NCBI GenBank assembly: GCA_017463255.1
Contig: JAFTPP010000026.1
Location: forward strand, 1 to 50,150
Source: Lachnospiraceae bacterium
Lineage (GTDB): Bacteria; Bacillota; Clostridia; Lachnospirales; Lachnospiraceae
DNA length: 50,150 bases
Reading direction: 5' to 3'
This document shows positions 27,348 to 35,725 of the stretch, piece after piece; the stretch's first letter is position 1; each line of letters opens with the position of its first letter. Below the pieces are notes generated by a model that made no database searches, had not been told where the DNA came from, and saw nothing but the letters and a program-made list of their open reading frames with translations. The position numbers and the translations under genes were made by a program.

Positions 27348-27988
27348 GTAAAACTATCAAATTCTCCCATTACTTTTTGAATATTTTGAACACTATAACC
27401 TTTACGAAAAAGAAATTGCATCATCTTCTGTTTCGTATCATAATCCGCATTTTCAGATTCGTACTTTTTCTTTAATAATAATCGTTCAATCTGGGCACAT
27501 TCAATCTGGTCAGAAGTCATCTCATCCATGACTCTTCCCTCTGACACTACTTCTTTATAACAACTCTCAAAAATATCCTTACCGATACCTTTTTGTTCCA
27601 GTTCCTGTTTTAATTTCCTTTTACTCTTATGTAAAATTCTATCTTCAAGATACTTCTTACAATAAATAACATCATTAATATATCCATAAGATTTGACATA
27701 ATCTAATGCCGCATCAATAGCTTCAGGCGGATAATGCCCTTGGGCTAATTTTTCCCTTGCCTGCTTTTCAGTATAATCCCTTGTCTGCAGAAGATTCATT
27801 AACCGAAGCTTTGCTCTTTTGGGTAACACCTGATGAATAATTTCATCATATTTTTCTCCGGATAATTCTGCTCCGGTTTCTATCCCAAATAATCTTAAAT
27901 CGCCTTTGTATAAAACAAAGGCGATTTCATTATCGATAGAAATACGATATCTGGCTTTTGCAACCTCAACCATATCTGTTACTATCAT
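27344..27988 (-). CDS. recX: Regulatory protein RecX
   Basis: A 214-residue protein that in the family binds RecA filaments and limits their extension. It shows the three-helix RecX repeats: KLRLMNLLQTRDYTEKQAREKL, then ALDYVKSYGYINDVIYCKKY-type and KRKLKQELEQKGI-type segments. Firmicute RecX is often longer than the 150-residue enterobacterial type, so the length fits. It starts 3 bases after the recA stop and is therefore co-expressed with it under the same LexA-type control. Confidence 0.88.
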   Translation of the reverse strand: MIVTDMVEVAKARYRISIDNEIAFVLYKGDLRLFGIETGAELSGEKYDEIIHQVLPKRAKLRLMNLLQTRDYTEKQAREKLAQGHYPPEAIDAALDYVKSYGYINDVIYCKKYLEDRILHKSKRKLKQELEQKGIGKDIFESCYKEVVSEGRVMDEMTSDQIECAQIERLLLKKKYESENADYDTKQKMMQFLFRKGYSVQNIQKVMGEFDSFT

Positions 27989-27991
27989 ATA

Positions 27992-29047
27992 CTATACTTC
28001 CTTATCTTTTTTTGAAGTCTTTGGCTCTGCTTTAGATTCATTGCCGCCGTCTGTCTGTAATCCGTAGAATTCTCTGACTTTTCTTTCTACTTCAGCACAT
28101 ACTGCCGGATTATCTTTCAGATACTGCTTCGCATTTTCACGTCCCTGACCAATCTTATTGCCCTCGTACGCAAACCATGCTCCACTCTTATTAATAACAT
28201 TAATATTAGCCGCCAAATCAAGAATATCTCCAACTGCAGAAATTCCCTCACCGAACATAATATCAAACTCCGCTTCTTTAAATGGAGGTGCAATCTTATT
28301 CTTAACAACCTTAACTCTGGTACGGTTACCCGTTACTTCTCCGCCCTGTTTTAAGGATTCAATTCTACGGACATCCAGTCTTACGGAAGAATAGAACTTA
28401 AGTGCACGTCCACCGGTGGTTGTCTCCGGATTACCAAACATAATACCTACTTTTTCACGTAACTGGTTAATAAATACAACCGTACAATTAGACTTACTGA
28501 TAATGGCAGTAAGTTTTCTCAAAGCCTGGGACATAAGTCTTGCCTGAAGTCCCACATGGGAATCACCCATATCTCCGTCGATTTCAGCCTTAGGTACCAA
28601 CGCAGCAACAGAGTCCACAACTACAATATCAATGGCACCTGAACGTACCATGGTCTCTGTAATCTCTAATGCCTGTTCTCCGTTATCCGGCTGTGAAATA
28701 TAAAGATTATCAATATCAACACCTATGTTCTTAGCATAAACAGGGTCAAGGGCATGTTCTGCATCAATAAAACCTGCAATACCGCCTCTCTTCTGCACTT
28801 CTGCTATCATATGCAATGTAACTGTAGTCTTACCACTGGATTCAGGTCCGTAAATCTCTACAATTCTTCCCTTAGGAATACCACCAAGACCTAATGCTAT
28901 ATCAAGGCTTAAAGAACCTGTGGGAATAGTCTCAACATTCATTTGGGCAGATGGGTCACCAAGCTTCATAACCGCTCCCTTGCCGTATTGTCTTTCAATT
29001 TGTGATAATGCCGCATCCAGCGCTTTTAACTTTTCTTCTCTTTCCAT
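27992..29047 (-). CDS. recA: Recombinase RecA
   Basis: DNA strand-exchange protein and SOS co-protease. I start at [10 protein letters not shown] (29047, 351 residues): TTGGAGATT is spaced for this ATG, and the 26-codon extension upstream runs through the operator region. Walker [10 protein letters not shown] is at 67-75, followed by the usual EAQKRGG-type helix, [22 protein letters not shown], the L2 loop [22 protein letters not shown] and [13 protein letters not shown]. The C-terminus is rich in Lys/Glu as usual. The promoter carries LexA-type boxes at 29102-29115 and 29077-29090. Confidence 0.98.
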   Translation of the reverse strand: MEREEKLKALDAALSQIERQYGKGAVMKLGDPSAQMNVETIPTGSLSLDIALGLGGIPKGRIVEIYGPESSGKTTVTLHMIAEVQKRGGIAGFIDAEHALDPVYAKNIGVDIDNLYISQPDNGEQALEITETMVRSGAIDIVVVDSVAALVPKAEIDGDMGDSHVGLQARLMSQALRKLTAIISKSNCTVVFINQLREKVGIMFGNPETTTGGRALKFYSSVRLDVRRIESLKQGGEVTGNRTRVKVVKNKIAPPFKEAEFDIMFGEGISAVGDILDLAANINVINKSGAWFAYEGNKIGQGRENAKQYLKDNPAVCAEVERKVREFYGLQTDGGNESKAEPKTSKKDKEV

Positions 29048-29076
29048 GTTTAATCTCCAATCTGAAATCATACTTC

Positions 29077-29090
29077 CAAACAAATGTTCT
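29077..29090 (-). promoter_or_regulatory. Second LexA-type (SOS) box, recA leader
   Basis: AGAACATTTGTTTG on the minus strand matches 12 of 14 positions of the Gram-positive SOS consensus CGAACRNRYGTTYG. It lies downstream of the -10, 25 bases from the first box. Confidence 0.6.
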
Positions 29091-29096
29091 GATTGT

Positions 29097-29125
29097 ATAT
29101 TAAAACATTTGTTCGGGTTTGTCAA
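29097..29125 (-). promoter_or_regulatory. recA promoter with LexA-type box between -35 and -10
   Basis: TTGACA (29120-29125) and TAATAT (29097-29102) are 17 bases apart on the minus strand. The spacer contains CGAACAAATGTTTT (29102-29115), 13 of 14 matches to CGAACRNRYGTTYG, the SOS box known from Bacillus. LexA binding here would block RNA polymerase directly. Confidence 0.85.
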
Positions 29126-29310
29126 TTGCTTTTTTTATTTTTATTACAGATACTAATATATCTCACCTTAAGTCCATTAAAGCACCCTCAAAAGCATCCC
29201 TCCTATATGTTTTTTCTTAATTTTTCAGGAAACTTAAGCGAAATGCTCTTAGAAAGGAATCCCAGAAATTTCAGATACTTTATTTTATCAAAACTCTCTC
29301 TTAATTGCAA
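29126..29310. other. Intergenic stretch upstream of recA
   Basis: Together with the recA leader this makes a 302-base gap without a gene. Apart from the recA promoter on one side and the terminator at 29311-29342 on the other, I see only A/T-rich sequence; an AGGAGGG on the minus strand near 29208 is followed only by a six-codon frame. Confidence 0.5.
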
Positions 29311-29342
29311 CAAAAAGGCAATACCCATGAAAAGTATTGCCT
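29311..29342 (-). terminator. Terminator at the end of the yicC-to-cinA operon
   Basis: AGGCAATAC (29316-29324) pairs with GTATTGCCT (29334-29342), then TTTTTG follows in the minus direction, just after the stop of the acidic membrane protein gene. Confidence 0.85.
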
Positions 29343-29349
29343 CACTTTC

Positions 29350-30396
29350 TTATTCTTTTTTTACAAGATAATTCTCATAATCATTTAAGGTAATGGTCAC
29401 ATAACCGCTGGCCGTCATTTCTTTTTTATTTTCATCAAAATAATTGTGTATATAACTAAAACCGATTTCCATTCCCTTGTCAGAGAAGAATACAATACAG
29501 GTATTACTTGAAGTCAAATATTTCAGTACGTCCTCTTCATTCATAATGGTTAACAGTCTGGAATCGCCGTTTTGAAGCTCATTCTGCTCCACAAATCTTT
29601 GTACAATTCCCTGATCAGCAAGAAAAATCTCCGAATCATCCAAGATTCTTCCTTCCACCAAATCAATGTTAATGGTATCCAGTGCCATCAGTGTACTGCC
29701 GTTAAGTGTACATTCATTCTGCACCAGAATACTGATAAAATTCTCATCATTGTAGGTTACCTGACTGGTTCCCTTGCCTTCATAAGAATAGTAATACGCA
29801 TCGGAATCATTATTCATATAATATAAATACAACTGCTCTACATAAGTACAACGCTCATAAATTTCGGCATTTAACTTATCAAGATTGGGAATATCACCGC
29901 TTAATTCATAGTAGGAAGCAACCCATGATACATATCCGTCACCGCTACCATAGGATATAAAATCCCAATTAATCTCATAGGAAGTTTCTGCATTTATATT
30001 TTCCGCAAACTCTGTAAGATAATCATTACTTACACTCAAATCATACTCTACCGTTTTATCTGACTGTAATATATCCTGTTCAGCAGGTACACCAAACTGG
30101 GGACCCACAAAAGATTCCCAAGAATATTCATCCTCTTCATCAGGTTCTATGTCAAAATAATCATCCCACGAGAAATCGTCACCGAAAAACTCTTCAACCT
30201 CATCATCACCAGGGCGTTCATATTCCGGCTCTGCTTCCCCTGAAAACTCCTCTTTCGGGCTTTGCTTTTTGCCCAGTCTCTTAACGTCGGATTTGATACC
30301 CGGTGTTATTAAGAGGAGGAAAAAAATAATAGTGGCAATCAATATTGCAACCGTAGTCAGGATAAATCCTGCTATAAGTTTATTGTTTTTTTTCAT
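29350..30396 (-). CDS. Membrane-anchored acidic protein with DUF3298-like outer domain
   Basis: A 348-residue protein of unknown function. One membrane segment lies at about 8-30, the N-terminus probably inside. A very acidic, Asp/Glu/Phe/Trp-rich linker covers about 45-100. The rest (about 115-348) contains VTYNDENFISILV, a short INIDLVEGRILDDSEIF block and SYIHNYFDEN...GYVTITL, resembling the DUF3298/RsiV-like beta-rich outer domain. RsiV binds lysozyme; nothing here shows that, and no sigma factor gene is adjacent. It starts 2 bases after cinA and ends the operon. The domain match is moderate. Confidence 0.6.
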   Translation of the reverse strand: MKKNNKLIAGFILTTVAILIATIIFFLLLITPGIKSDVKRLGKKQSPKEEFSGEAEPEYERPGDDEVEEFFGDDFSWDDYFDIEPDEEDEYSWESFVGPQFGVPAEQDILQSDKTVEYDLSVSNDYLTEFAENINAETSYEINWDFISYGSGDGYVSWVASYYELSGDIPNLDKLNAEIYERCTYVEQLYLYYMNNDSDAYYYSYEGKGTSQVTYNDENFISILVQNECTLNGSTLMALDTINIDLVEGRILDDSEIFLADQGIVQRFVEQNELQNGDSRLLTIMNEEDVLKYLTSSNTCIVFFSDKGMEIGFSYIHNYFDENKKEMTASGYVTITLNDYENYLVKKE

Positions 30397-30398
30397 TC

Positions 30399-31649
30399 TT
30401 ATTCTGTATCCTTAAATTCCATTACACATTTTCGAAGCAATGTAAGCGCGGCAACCACGGTGCTTTCCCGCACCTTGGCACGGTTTCCGTTAAAATTGTA
30501 CTTTTCAGTCACAATTTTCCCACACACATTACATCCGATATAGACAAGTCCCACCGGCTTTTCATCACTGCCGCCACCGGGGCCTGCTATTCCCGTTACG
30601 CTAAGACTCACCTGTGCTTTTGTTTTTTCAAGAGCACCTTTGGCCATTTCAAATGCAACCTGAGGGCTTACTGCCCCATGTCCCTTTAATGTTTTTTTCT
30701 TAACGCCCAATTCTCTTTTTTTGGATTTGTTGGCATAAGTCACAAACCCTGTTTTATAAATCTCTGATACGCCCGGAACATCTGTAAGTCTTGCAGCAAT
30801 CATACCGCCCGTGCAGGACTCTGCTGTTGTTAATGTAAAACCTTTATCCATAAGTAAATCTACTACTGCCTGTTCTAAGGTTACCTGTTCATCCGTGGTA
30901 TACACATGTGTTCCAAAACGCTTTTTTACTTCTTTTAAAAGAGGCTTTATCAACTGCTTAGCTTTATTGGCATCTGCTTCTTTTGCAGTGATTCTGATAT
31001 GAACCTCGCCTGTTTTTGCATATGTGGCAATGGTTGGATTCGACTGTTGATTAATCAAATCTTCAATCATGGTCTCAACCTTACTCTCTCCCATACCACA
31101 CAGTTTTACCGTAACCGAATGCAAAACACCATCTGTTTTTTGCAAAAGATATGGCTTAACCTGATTTTCAAACATAGGAATCAGTTCATTGGGAGGTCCG
31201 GGTAATAAAATAGCTACTTTCCCATTATCTTCCATAATAATCCCCGGTGCGGTTCCGTTTTCATTTATTAGAACCTTAGAACCTTCCGGCACCATGGCCT
31301 GTTTCCAGTTATTTACCGTAAGTTCGATTCCACGCTTGTCAAAATAGGCAATCAAATGGTCTTTACTGTCTTCATCCATTATAAGGCGCTTATTCATTAC
31401 TTCGGCAACAGTTTCCTTTGTCAAATCATCCTGCGTAGGACCAAGTCCGCCTGTAAAAATCACAATATCAGCCCTGCTTAATCCTGTACGGACTGCTTCA
31501 CTTAAACGTCCATCGTTATCGCCGACAACGCTTTGATAAAAACAGGACAGACCAAGGTCAGCACACTGTTTAGAAAGGTATGCTGCATTTGTATTTACAA
31601 TATTCCCTAATAAAATCTCAGTACCTACCGAAATTAATTCAACAACCAT
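30399..31649 (-). CDS. cinA: CinA-family protein (nicotinamide-nucleotide amidase / damage-inducible)
   Basis: The 416-residue protein has the two family domains. The N-terminal MoCF-like domain (about 1-170) shows ISVGTEILLGNIVNTNAAYL and FTGGLGPTQDDLTKE, and the C-terminal deamidase domain (about 255-410) shows TTAESCTGGMIAARLTDVPG and VTGIAGPGGG. The C-terminal domain converts nicotinamide mononucleotide to nicotinate mononucleotide in NAD salvage; the N-terminal domain has ADP-ribose pyrophosphatase activity in some members. The gene starts 2 bases after pgsA and lies upstream of recA, a neighbourhood conserved in many Firmicutes, though a terminator and one other gene separate them here. 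Confidence 0.95.
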   Translation of the reverse strand: MVVELISVGTEILLGNIVNTNAAYLSKQCADLGLSCFYQSVVGDNDGRLSEAVRTGLSRADIVIFTGGLGPTQDDLTKETVAEVMNKRLIMDEDSKDHLIAYFDKRGIELTVNNWKQAMVPEGSKVLINENGTAPGIIMEDNGKVAILLPGPPNELIPMFENQVKPYLLQKTDGVLHSVTVKLCGMGESKVETMIEDLINQQSNPTIATYAKTGEVHIRITAKEADANKAKQLIKPLLKEVKKRFGTHVYTTDEQVTLEQAVVDLLMDKGFTLTTAESCTGGMIAARLTDVPGVSEIYKTGFVTYANKSKKRELGVKKKTLKGHGAVSPQVAFEMAKGALEKTKAQVSLSVTGIAGPGGGSDEKPVGLVYIGCNVCGKIVTEKYNFNGNRAKVRESTVVAALTLLRKCVMEFKDTE

Positions 31650-31651
31650 GA

Positions 31652-32188
31652 TTATTTTGTCTCTTTCATAACATCCTTGTTCTTAATCAAATAGTCTACT
31701 AATGACACAATCGCAAGAACAAGCGAAATATACATCACAATATCCGTTAACAGACTAAGCACAGGAAGATTTCCAATCATCATACCGACCATAACCATCT
31801 GGAACACAGTTTTAAACTTGCCCCAGTAGCTTGCAGCAACAACCACTCCGTTATCTGCAGCAATCAGACGGAAACCGGAAATAACAAATTCTCGTCCGAT
31901 AATAATTACTACAATCCATGCCGGAATTCTTCCCAATTCAACCAACAGAATCAAAGCGGTACACACTAACAGTTTGTCAGCCAAAGGATCCATAAATTTT
32001 CCAAAATTCGTTACCAGATTACGCTTTCTTGCAATCTGACCATCTAAAAGATCTGTAAGACTGGCAATAATAAAAATTGCAAGTGCTATCCAGTCGCTGG
32101 CCGCTCCCGCTACATCCGATAACATAAAAAAGCAAAACGGCAAAATCATAATTACTCTGAATACAGTTAATTTATTCGCTAAATTCAT
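31652..32188 (-). CDS. pgsA: CDP-diacylglycerol-glycerol-3-phosphate 3-phosphatidyltransferase
   Basis: Makes phosphatidylglycerol phosphate, the committed step to anionic membrane lipids. A 178-residue membrane protein with four to five segments and the full CDP-alcohol phosphotransferase signature DG-x2-AR-x8-G-x3-D-x3-D, seen as LDGQIARKRN, then NFGKFMDPLADKLL (about 47-75). It starts NLANKLTVFRVI, as usual. It overlaps rimO by 17 bases and precedes cinA by 2, an arrangement (rimO-pgsA-cinA) found in many Clostridia. Confidence 0.95.
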   Translation of the reverse strand: MNLANKLTVFRVIMILPFCFFMLSDVAGAASDWIALAIFIIASLTDLLDGQIARKRNLVTNFGKFMDPLADKLLVCTALILLVELGRIPAWIVVIIIGREFVISGFRLIAADNGVVVAASYWGKFKTVFQMVMVGMMIGNLPVLSLLTDIVMYISLVLAIVSLVDYLIKNKDVMKETK

Positions 32189-33509
32189 CTTCCAGTTCTC
32201 CTATCAAATCGTACTCATATGAGCCTGTAATAACCACCTTAACAAAATCTCCGCTCATTAATTCTCTTCCCGTATTAATAAACAAAAATCCGTCAACATT
32301 AGGGGCATCCTTATAGGTTCTTGCCACATATACATTCTCGTCAGCAACTTTGCCTTCAATCATAGCTAAAACCCGTTGTCCTTTGGAGTTTTCCGCCTTT
32401 TCAAAAGCAATTTCCTGTTGCAGTTCCATAAGTTCGTACATGCGGTCTTTTTTTACTTCTTCATCAATCTGGTCTTCAAACAGTGCCGCCGGCGTATCCT
32501 CTTCGGGAGAATAAGTAAAAACACCAAGCCTGTCAAATTCCATTTCATCCACAAAGCGGTACATCTCTTCAAAATCCTGTTGAGTCTCGCCCGGGAAACC
32601 GGTAATCAATGTTGTTCTAAGGCAAATATCCGGAATTTCATTACGCATATACTGAATTCTTTCCCGTAACTGTTCCTGATTGGTTCTTCTTCCCATTTTC
32701 TTTAAGACAGGGTCGGATGCATGTTGAATCGGTATATCCAGATAATTGCAAATCTTATCTTCTTCCTTTATTACCTGTATTAACTCATCCGTCACTTCTT
32801 CAGGATAACAATATAAAATACGAATCCAATACAAATCCGGTATTTCGCATAACTTTTTCAAAAGCTTAGGCAAACATTTTTCACCATATAAATCAACACC
32901 GTATAAGGTTGTTTCCTGCGCCACTAAAATCAATTCCCTTACACCTTTTTGCGCAAGAGCCTCGGCCTGATGTACCAGTTCTTCCATCGGAACGGAACGG
33001 AAACTTCCTCTTACCTTAGGAATAATACAATAGGTGCATCTTTTATTGCATCCTTCCGCAATCTTTAAATAAGCAAAATGACCACCGGTGGTCACCACAC
33101 GCTCACTGCTTGTAACCGGTACGCTGTTAATATCTTTAAAATAGTTGCAAGGTGCATTTTTTAATACATTTTCCAAAGCATCCGTAACAGAATCGATGGC
33201 AAGTGTTCCGATAATTGCATCAACCTCAGGAATCTCTTCTTGAATTTCTTCCTGATAGCGTTGTGCAAGACATCCGGCTGCAATTAACACTTTAAGGTTG
33301 CCGTCATTTTTTAGCTGGGCAAGTTCCAACAGCGTATTAATGCTCTCTTCCTTGGCATCATTAATGAAACAGCAGGTATTCACAATCGCTATCTGAGCCT
33401 GAGTTTCATCATCAGTAAAAGAATAACCTTTCTTCTCAAGCATGCCAAGCATCACTTCTGTGTCCACAAGATTCTTGTCACATCCAAGCGATACAAATAA
33501 TATTTTCAT
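32172..33509 (-). CDS. rimO: Ribosomal protein uS12 methylthiotransferase RimO
   Basis: A radical SAM enzyme that adds a methylthio group to an Asp of ribosomal protein S12. The 445-residue protein has the N-terminal UPF0004 domain with SLGCDKNLVDTE, NTCCFI and AAGCLAQRY (three cluster cysteines), the radical SAM cluster GCNKRCTYCIIPKVRG (about 150-165), and a C-terminal TRAM domain. SLGCDKNLVD distinguishes RimO from MiaB. The hairpin at 33539-33568 lies before it; its own ribosome site GGGAAG is close. Confidence 0.95.
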   Translation of the reverse strand: MKILFVSLGCDKNLVDTEVMLGMLEKKGYSFTDDETQAQIAIVNTCCFINDAKEESINTLLELAQLKNDGNLKVLIAAGCLAQRYQEEIQEEIPEVDAIIGTLAIDSVTDALENVLKNAPCNYFKDINSVPVTSSERVVTTGGHFAYLKIAEGCNKRCTYCIIPKVRGSFRSVPMEELVHQAEALAQKGVRELILVAQETTLYGVDLYGEKCLPKLLKKLCEIPDLYWIRILYCYPEEVTDELIQVIKEEDKICNYLDIPIQHASDPVLKKMGRRTNQEQLRERIQYMRNEIPDICLRTTLITGFPGETQQDFEEMYRFVDEMEFDRLGVFTYSPEEDTPAALFEDQIDEEVKKDRMYELMELQQEIAFEKAENSKGQRVLAMIEGKVADENVYVARTYKDAPNVDGFLFINTGRELMSGDFVKVVITGSYEYDLIGELEDEFSE

Positions 33510-33538
33510 AAATACTTCCCTTTCCGGGTTATATAGAG

Positions 33539-33568
33539 AAAAGAGGAAACGAAAGCATTTCCTCTTTT
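33539..33568 (-). terminator. Hairpin between rpoZ and rimO
   Basis: AAAAGAGGAAA (33539-33549) pairs perfectly with TTTCCTCTTTT (33558-33568). In the minus direction the stem ends in TTTTCTC. The U-tail is short, so termination may be partial; rimO-pgsA-cinA would then be read through. Confidence 0.65.
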
Positions 33569-33578
33569 GTTTGCATGA

Positions 33579-33818
33579 TTATTCCTGTTCTTCTTCGTTA
33601 ATAATCTTAATCTTTCCTTCGTATAACTCCTGAACAGCTGCAGACAATGGTTTTTTAGATTTATCATCAATATAAGAATCATTACCGTCTATAATCTGTC
33701 TTGCTCTTTTAGAAGTAGCCATAACAATAGAATAACGGCTGTTTACTACAGGCTGTTCTCCCGGTACTACATCACAGTTAACTTCTTTCATAATTTCTGT
33801 GTAAGATGGATGAATCAT
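33579..33818 (-). CDS. rpoZ: RNA polymerase omega subunit
   Basis: A 79-residue protein that helps assemble the beta-prime subunit. It shows the family core SRYSIVMATSKRARQII, followed by KKPLSAAVQELYEGKI. It lies 29 bases after gmk, as in most Firmicutes, where the yicC-remA-gmk-rpoZ order is conserved. Confidence 0.93.
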   Translation of the reverse strand: MIHPSYTEIMKEVNCDVVPGEQPVVNSRYSIVMATSKRARQIIDGNDSYIDDKSKKPLSAAVQELYEGKIKIINEEEQE

Positions 33819-33847
33819 TTTATCTTCCTCACTTTTCTATAATCTTT

Positions 33848-34489
33848 CTATTTTTCAAAAGAAAAACTTTTCAGTTCTTCCCGAATCTTTTCTATAAATG
33901 CTTCATTCCTGTCAGGTCTGTTATGCTCTGAAAGCACAATGTTATGAAGCTCATTCACACAACGGTCTAAATCATCGTTAATGACTAAATAATCATATTG
34001 CTCGATTCCCTGGGATTCCTCATAGGCACGTTTTAATCTGGCATCAATCACTTCTTCTGTTTCTGTGCCGCGTCCTATAAGACGTCTTTTTAATTCCTCC
34101 GCACTTGGTGGAACTACAAACAAAAGCAATGCTTGCGGGTACTGTTCCTTTACCTTCATGGCACCCTGGATTTCAATTTCCAAAATAACATCTTTTCCAG
34201 CAGCTAACATGGATTCTACATAATCCTTGGGTGTTCCGTAATAGTTGCCGCAATAACATGCATGCTCAATGAAACCATCCTCAGTAATTTTATGCTCAAA
34301 TTCTTCTTTTGTGGCAAAGAAATATTCTCTTCCGTGTTCCTCTCCCACTCTGGGATTTCTGGTAGTCATGGAAATGGACAACGCATAATTGTCATATTCG
34401 CTAATCAGCTTTTTCACTAAGGTTCCTTTGCCGGCTCCGGAAAAACCGGAAATCACTAACAATATTCCTTTATGCTTCGCTTTGTTCAT
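33848..34489 (-). CDS. gmk: Guanylate kinase
   Basis: Phosphorylates GMP to GDP with ATP. I start at MNKAKHKGILLV (34489, 213 residues), the normal length. The longest frame begins 38 codons earlier, but that extension lies wholly inside remA and has no family resemblance. The P-loop is GFSGAGKGTLV (about 14-24), followed by SMTTRNPRVGEEHGREYFF with the GMP-binding residues. The start overlaps the remA end by 20 bases, suggesting coupled translation; the ribosome site is weak. Confidence 0.95.
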   Translation of the reverse strand: MNKAKHKGILLVISGFSGAGKGTLVKKLISEYDNYALSISMTTRNPRVGEEHGREYFFATKEEFEHKITEDGFIEHACYCGNYYGTPKDYVESMLAAGKDVILEIEIQGAMKVKEQYPQALLLFVVPPSAEELKRRLIGRGTETEEVIDARLKRAYEESQGIEQYDYLVINDDLDRCVNELHNIVLSEHNRPDRNEAFIEKIREELKSFSFEK

Positions 34490-34730
34490 CACGTTCTGCC
34501 TGTGCCCTTCCTGCAATCGTTTCCGGAAGTAATGCAGATAAAACCACCTGATTATCTTCCATAATAAGAACCGCTTTCGTCTTTCTTCCCTGTGACGCAT
34601 CAATTACCTTGCCGCTTTCTTTAGCGGACTGTACCAGACGCTTAATGGGCGCCGAATCCGGACTTACAATTGCTATGATTTTTGCTGTATTTACCATGTT
34701 ACCAAAACCAATGTGTATTAATTTATTCAA
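34470..34730 (-). CDS. remA: RemA-like extracellular matrix regulator (DUF370)
   Basis: A small 86-residue protein with the RemA core: LIHIGFGNMVNTAKIIAIVS, then PDSAPIKRLVQSAKESGKVI, DASQGRKTKAVL and LLPETIAGR. Bacillus RemA is a DNA-binding ring-forming regulator of biofilm matrix and osmoprotection genes. In Clostridia the gene is fixed between yicC and gmk, and its targets are unknown. It overlaps yicC by 8 bases and gmk by 20. Confidence 0.9.
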   Translation of the reverse strand: MNKLIHIGFGNMVNTAKIIAIVSPDSAPIKRLVQSAKESGKVIDASQGRKTKAVLIMEDNQVVLSALLPETIAGRAQAERDEQSEA

Positions 34731-35601
34731 TGTTCTGAATTTGCTCCCTTACCTTTTCGATTTCGGTTTTTAATTCTATCGCACAATTGGAAACATCCAA
34801 ATTGTTTGCTTTTGACAGAATGGTATTGGCTTCACGGTTCATTTCCTGAGCAATAAAGTCAAGCTTACGTCCGATGCTTCCTCCATCCATAAGATTCTTT
34901 TTCGTAGATTCAATATGACTCTTTAAACGAACCACCTCTTCATCTACACAAATCCTGTCTGCAAAAATAGTAACTTCTGTAAGAAGTCTTCCTTCATCCA
35001 CTGTATTTTCTGAAAGAAGCTCTCTTACCTTATCCTCTAACTTCTTACGATACTCAATTACAATTTCAGGTGAACGCTTTTCGATATATGCCACATGTAC
35101 AAGCATACCGTCTAACTTTGCAATTAAGTCGTTCTTTAAGTTTTCGCCTTCCTTGGTTCTTGTTTCTGCAAGTCCCTTGGCAGCACCGATAACGGCACTT
35201 TCTAACTCTTTCCAAAGTTCTTCCTCATCCACCACCTGTTCTTCCATAGTAAATACTTCAGGAAATCTGGCAAGTGTAGACACTCTTACGTCATTTGGAA
35301 TCTCAAATTCCTCTTCCATTGACTTCATATAGTTTAAATATTCCTGTGCAATATCACGGTTATATTTAACACATACATTATTCTCAGATGTATCTTCATA
35401 AGAGATAAATACATCAACCTTACCTCTTTGAACATAATCTTTCATAGATGCTCTGATTGCGGATTCAAAGAAGTTAAGCTTCTTTGGCATCTTAATGTTT
35501 ACATCTAAGTAGCGGTGATTTACCGCTTTCATTTCTACCGTAAATTTTCTGTTTCCGGATACAACCTCACAGCGTCCAAATCCGGTCATACTTTTAATCA
35601 T
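34723..35601 (-). CDS. yicC: YicC-family endoribonuclease
   Basis: A 292-residue protein of the YicC family, recently recognised as endoribonucleases in several bacteria. It shows the hallmark start IKSMTGFGRCEV, MKAVNHRYLDVNIKMP, and the C-terminal DUF1732 block GRKLDFIAQEMNREANTILSK. It is the first gene of the yicC-remA-gmk-rpoZ operon and has a good promoter at 35696-35724. The substrate here is unknown. Confidence 0.92.
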   Translation of the reverse strand: MIKSMTGFGRCEVVSGNRKFTVEMKAVNHRYLDVNIKMPKKLNFFESAIRASMKDYVQRGKVDVFISYEDTSENNVCVKYNRDIAQEYLNYMKSMEEEFEIPNDVRVSTLARFPEVFTMEEQVVDEEELWKELESAVIGAAKGLAETRTKEGENLKNDLIAKLDGMLVHVAYIEKRSPEIVIEYRKKLEDKVRELLSENTVDEGRLLTEVTIFADRICVDEEVVRLKSHIESTKKNLMDGGSIGRKLDFIAQEMNREANTILSKANNLDVSNCAIELKTEIEKVREQIQNIE

Positions 35602-35695
35602 CGATTACTCCATTCCGGTAACAATAAACTAGCATGTCACCCCTACATTCATTTGCATTCAAAAACCGCCCTAAGCGATTCGCATACCCTATAGC

Positions 35696-35724
35696 ATTAT
35701 ACTTCAATTCACTATTAACGTCAA
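35696..35724 (-). promoter_or_regulatory. yicC operon promoter
   Basis: TTGACG (35719-35724) and TATAAT (35696-35701) on the minus strand are 17 bases apart, about 95 bases before the yicC start and just after the rqcH stop. Confidence 0.8.
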
Positions 35725-35725
35725 G

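Noticed and set aside
29048-29125. 26-codon N-terminal extension of RecA
   Set aside because: It runs through the promoter and SOS boxes; the ribosome site fits the ATG at 29047.
34490-34603. 38-codon N-terminal extension of guanylate kinase
   Set aside because: It lies fully within remA, resembles no kinase, and the P-loop falls at the normal distance from the ATG at 34489.
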